The notes beneath the pieces are model-generated. The model was not told where the DNA came from and did not search any database. It was given only the letters and a program-made list of their open reading frames with translations. A stretch of 7,098 nucleotides of DNA from Candidatus Desantisbacteria bacterium CG1_02_38_46 (GTDB taxonomy: Bacteria; Desantisbacteria; UBA1551; UBA1559). The stretch covers positions 1-7,098 of the forward strand of contig MNUO01000103.1 of the NCBI GenBank assembly GCA_001871015.1. Reading direction: 5' to 3'. The position numbers and the translations under genes are program-made. Of the stretch, positions 5,798 through 7,098 are shown piece by piece; within the stretch, counting starts at the first letter, position 1, and the number at the start of each line of letters is the position of its first letter.

Positions 5798-6538
5798 TTA
5801 AAAAAGTTTGTTGGTATATCCAATGTGAATTTCACGTGTTGACTGCACGGCACCACTTATAAATAAATTTCTGGCAAAAAAACCTACCCTTAATGTAGGA
5901 AGTGGGGTATACTCTATACCGAAATTGTAACTTATGTATATGGAACTAGCGTCATCGTAACCTGACTCAATTTCACCTATAGCCGAAAACTCAGGTGTGA
6001 AGAAAAAATCACAACCAATAAAGAAACCAATTCCCACATTTTCGCCTACTGGCCTATTAAGTCCTCCGTGAATATGAGAAAACATCTTTCCTGCAGAAAA
6101 TTCCTTGCTTACAATCCCATAAAAACCTTTTCCCTTTTTCCCCCAGTAATTTGAAGAATCAAAACCCAGACTTATAGTGGGCCAGACTCTTGAGGTAATC
6201 TCATCAAAAATTCTAAACTTTGCAAGAACGCCAGGATTTCCGTTAGGGATTGAAGGTGTGCTAGAACCTACCAAACCATCCACGCTCAGCGAAAGCCCCA
6301 GAAAAAGTGAATCTAAAAGCCCCAGGCGAATTTTACTAAGAACACCTCCATCGCCGTAAACACGAAAATCAATACTGCAACTTCCTTTCTGAATAGGATA
6401 AGCAGTCGGAATTCCTATTAAATCATAGGGAAGTTGCGGCTGAGCATATAATACAGGACGCAGCAAGCAGTGGACAGTGAACAGTATAAAAACAGACGCA
6501 ATAACTTTTACCTTTAAACTTTTGTCTTTTACTTTCAT
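5798..6538 (-). CDS. Outer-membrane beta-barrel protein (YjbH-like/uncharacterised)
   Basis: The 246-aa product has a basic N-terminus and a hydrophobic stretch (about 11-31) ending LYAQ, a likely signal peptidase I site after A32. The rest alternates short hydrophobic beta-like strands with Gly/Asn/Asp turns (DFRVYGDGG 57-65, LFLGLSLSVDGLVG 78-91, TISLGFDSSNYWG 121-133, KGFYGIVSKEF 137-147, HIHGGLNRPVGENVGIGFFIGCDF 155-178). It ends YTNKLF; a terminal Phe is the usual recognition signal for outer-membrane barrel assembly. The mature size suggests a barrel of about 10-12 strands. The GFDS...KGFY.V.SK.F...H.G.N pattern resembles uncharacterised YjbH-like proteins. The ATG at 6538 is chosen over an in-frame GTG at 6562 because AGGAG sits 6 bases before it. 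It is the first gene of the minus-strand run. Substrate or function is unknown. Confidence 0.8.
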   Translation of the reverse strand: MKVKDKSLKVKVIASVFILFTVHCLLRPVLYAQPQLPYDLIGIPTAYPIQKGSCSIDFRVYGDGGVLSKIRLGLLDSLFLGLSLSVDGLVGSSTPSIPNGNPGVLAKFRIFDEITSRVWPTISLGFDSSNYWGKKGKGFYGIVSKEFSAGKMFSHIHGGLNRPVGENVGIGFFIGCDFFFTPEFSAIGEIESGYDDASSIYISYNFGIEYTPLPTLRVGFFARNLFISGAVQSTREIHIGYTNKLF

Positions 6539-6551
6539 TTTGACTCCTGAT

Positions 6552-6623
6552 ATAATATTCACATGGGTTCTTGTAATAGGTTTTAAAGGTCTTGTAGAGT
6601 CTGTAGCCTCAAGTGAATATTAT
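6552..6623. repeat. 11-bp inverted repeat in the leader of the outer-membrane protein gene
   Basis: ATAATATTCAC (6552-6562) and GTGAATATTAT (6613-6623) are exact reverse complements 50 bases apart. The pair lies upstream of the outer-membrane gene start and just before the plus-strand promoter. It could be an operator pair or a hairpin in the 5' untranslated region. The AT-rich composition lowers its significance. Confidence 0.5.
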
Positions 6624-6626
6624 TAT

Positions 6627-6655
6627 TTGATTTTTTGCATAAAATCTTGTATAAT
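6627..6655 (+). promoter_or_regulatory. Sigma-70 type promoter reading toward the transposase
   Basis: TTGATT (6627-6632, -35) is followed by exactly 17 bases and a perfect TATAAT (6650-6655, -10). Transcription would begin near 6662. It would cover the leader and the IS110 transposase. A consensus-like TTGACA also lies at 6684-6689 but has no good -10 at the right distance within the window. Confidence 0.65.
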
Positions 6656-6719
6656 ATAGTTCAAAGATACCCTTAAAGCAGGATTGACAATTTTTAACGC
6701 TCCTTGTGGGTTACAGGGA

Positions 6720-6940
6720 TTCTCAAACTCTGTTTGAGGGGGGTATTGAAGTATCAACCACCTCGAGAAAATTGAAATTTACCCCGTTTCCTCAAAGATT
6801 TTTTGACCCTGTGGTACCACTTCTGAAAGATTATTGCTTCCTGCTCTCTACGCCTGAGAATATTCATTTAGGATATTATGGGTCGCCGATAATTCATGGC
6901 GACACCATTCATCATCAGGCTATATGTAGCGTAGAAAAGC
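6720..6940 (+). ncRNA. Candidate IS110 bridge RNA (structured leader)
   Basis: Three structured parts can be drawn in order. First, a stem-loop CTCAAAC-TCT-GTTTGAG (6722-6738). Second, a domain closed by GAAGT (6748-6752) with ACTTC (6819-6823) and ACCAC (6757-6761) with GTGGT (6811-6815), enclosing a small TCAAA/TTTGA hairpin (6792-6806). Third, a domain closed by GCT-TCTACGC (6843-6853) with GCGTAGA-AGC (6929-6940), then an internal loop (6854-6877 and 6909-6928). Its tip is a 10-bp stem with one bulged A (6878-6887 with 6898-6908) around a 10-base loop. Bridge RNAs of IS110 elements, known from IS621, lie upstream of the recombinase and have a 5' stem-loop plus target- and donor-binding internal loops, so position and layout fit. 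The folding was done by eye. The region is also an open frame joined to the transposase, so coding is not excluded. Confidence 0.5.
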
Positions 6941-7011
6941 AAGAAGAACTAATCCTGCAAAAAGAGTATCGAGTTTTCAAAGAAAGTCCCAAAGGGGACG
7001 AAGGAGGTTCT

Positions 7012-7098
7012 ATGTTTTACCTGGGTATAGATGTAGCAAAGAAGTCCTCAAGGTATCTGGTGCTGGACAGTGAAGGGAAAAGGGTAGTAAGTTTTAGT
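7012..7098 (+). CDS. IS110-family DEDD transposase/recombinase, N-terminus (cut by window edge)
   Basis: Only 29 residues are visible, beginning MFYLGIDVAKKSSRYLVLD. The GIDVAKKS start with its Asp is the first acidic position of the RuvC-like DEDD catalytic domain of IS110 transposases, and LDSEGKRV follows as in that family. AAGGAGG ends four bases before the ATG, which supports this start. The frame is also open upstream to 6688, with only a GTG (6706) as a possible earlier start. The serine-containing C-terminal domain that would confirm the family, and whether the gene is intact, lie outside the window. The gene runs opposite to all other genes here. Confidence 0.8.
   Translation, partial: MFYLGIDVAKKSSRYLVLDSEGKRVVSFS

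Larger units (their letters stand above)
6660..7098 (+). mobile_element. IS110-family insertion sequence, left part (boundary uncertain)
   Basis: The element is recognised from the transposase N-terminus at 7012 and the long leader before it. IS110 elements generally lack terminal inverted repeats and target duplications, so the left end cannot be set by eye. It lies somewhere between the outer-membrane gene start (6538) and about 6720. The right end is outside the window. Confidence 0.6.

Noticed and set aside
6539-6562. GTG start at 6562 for the outer-membrane protein
   Set aside because: AGGAG is well placed for the ATG at 6538, whose product begins directly with a normal signal peptide.

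Overview
The window looks like a piece of a Gram-negative, AT-rich bacterial chromosome, probably from an uncultured lineage. The Gram-negative call rests on a signal-peptide outer-membrane beta-barrel protein that ends in Phe and on a polysaccharide-ligase-like membrane protein. The uncultured-lineage idea is inference: it rests on the dense short palindromic repeats and on the mix of genes (two unlike phosphofructokinases, a stand-alone corrinoid protein, accA). No phylum can be fixed from the sequence alone.

Layout. From about 6540 down to 1, seven genes all lie on the minus strand. In transcription order they are: a beta-barrel outer-membrane protein (5798-6538), accA (4753-5736), an ATP-type phosphofructokinase (3643-4614), class II fructose-bisphosphate aldolase (2390-3538), a phosphofructokinase with the PPi-type residue pair (1181-2215), a cobalamin-binding methyltransferase corrinoid protein (468-1103), and the N-terminus of an O-antigen-ligase-like membrane protein cut by the window edge (1-353). 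The plus strand carries only the start of an IS110-family transposase (7012 to the edge), with a long leader and a good sigma-70 type promoter upstream.

How the genes fit together. The two phosphofructokinases flank the aldolase, so fructose-6-phosphate to triose phosphates is covered by one run of genes. Active-site residues predict one irreversible ATP enzyme and one reversible PPi enzyme. That would allow flux in both the glycolytic and the gluconeogenic direction. AccA supplies the carboxyltransferase alpha half for malonyl-CoA synthesis. The corrinoid protein implies a methyl-transfer pathway whose partner methyltransferases are outside the window.

Repeats. Every one of the six minus-strand intergenic gaps (about 60 to 175 bases) holds a palindromic or tandem repeat, from at least three families. 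Several touch or supply the stop codon of the upstream gene. One family has fixed GTAGTG/CACTAC ends and a two-hairpin core that folds as a cloverleaf.

Most notable. The 350-base leader of the IS110 transposase can be drawn as a 5' stem-loop followed by two larger stems with internal loops (about 6720-6940). This is the layout expected of an IS110 bridge RNA. It was found by eye and needs covariation support.
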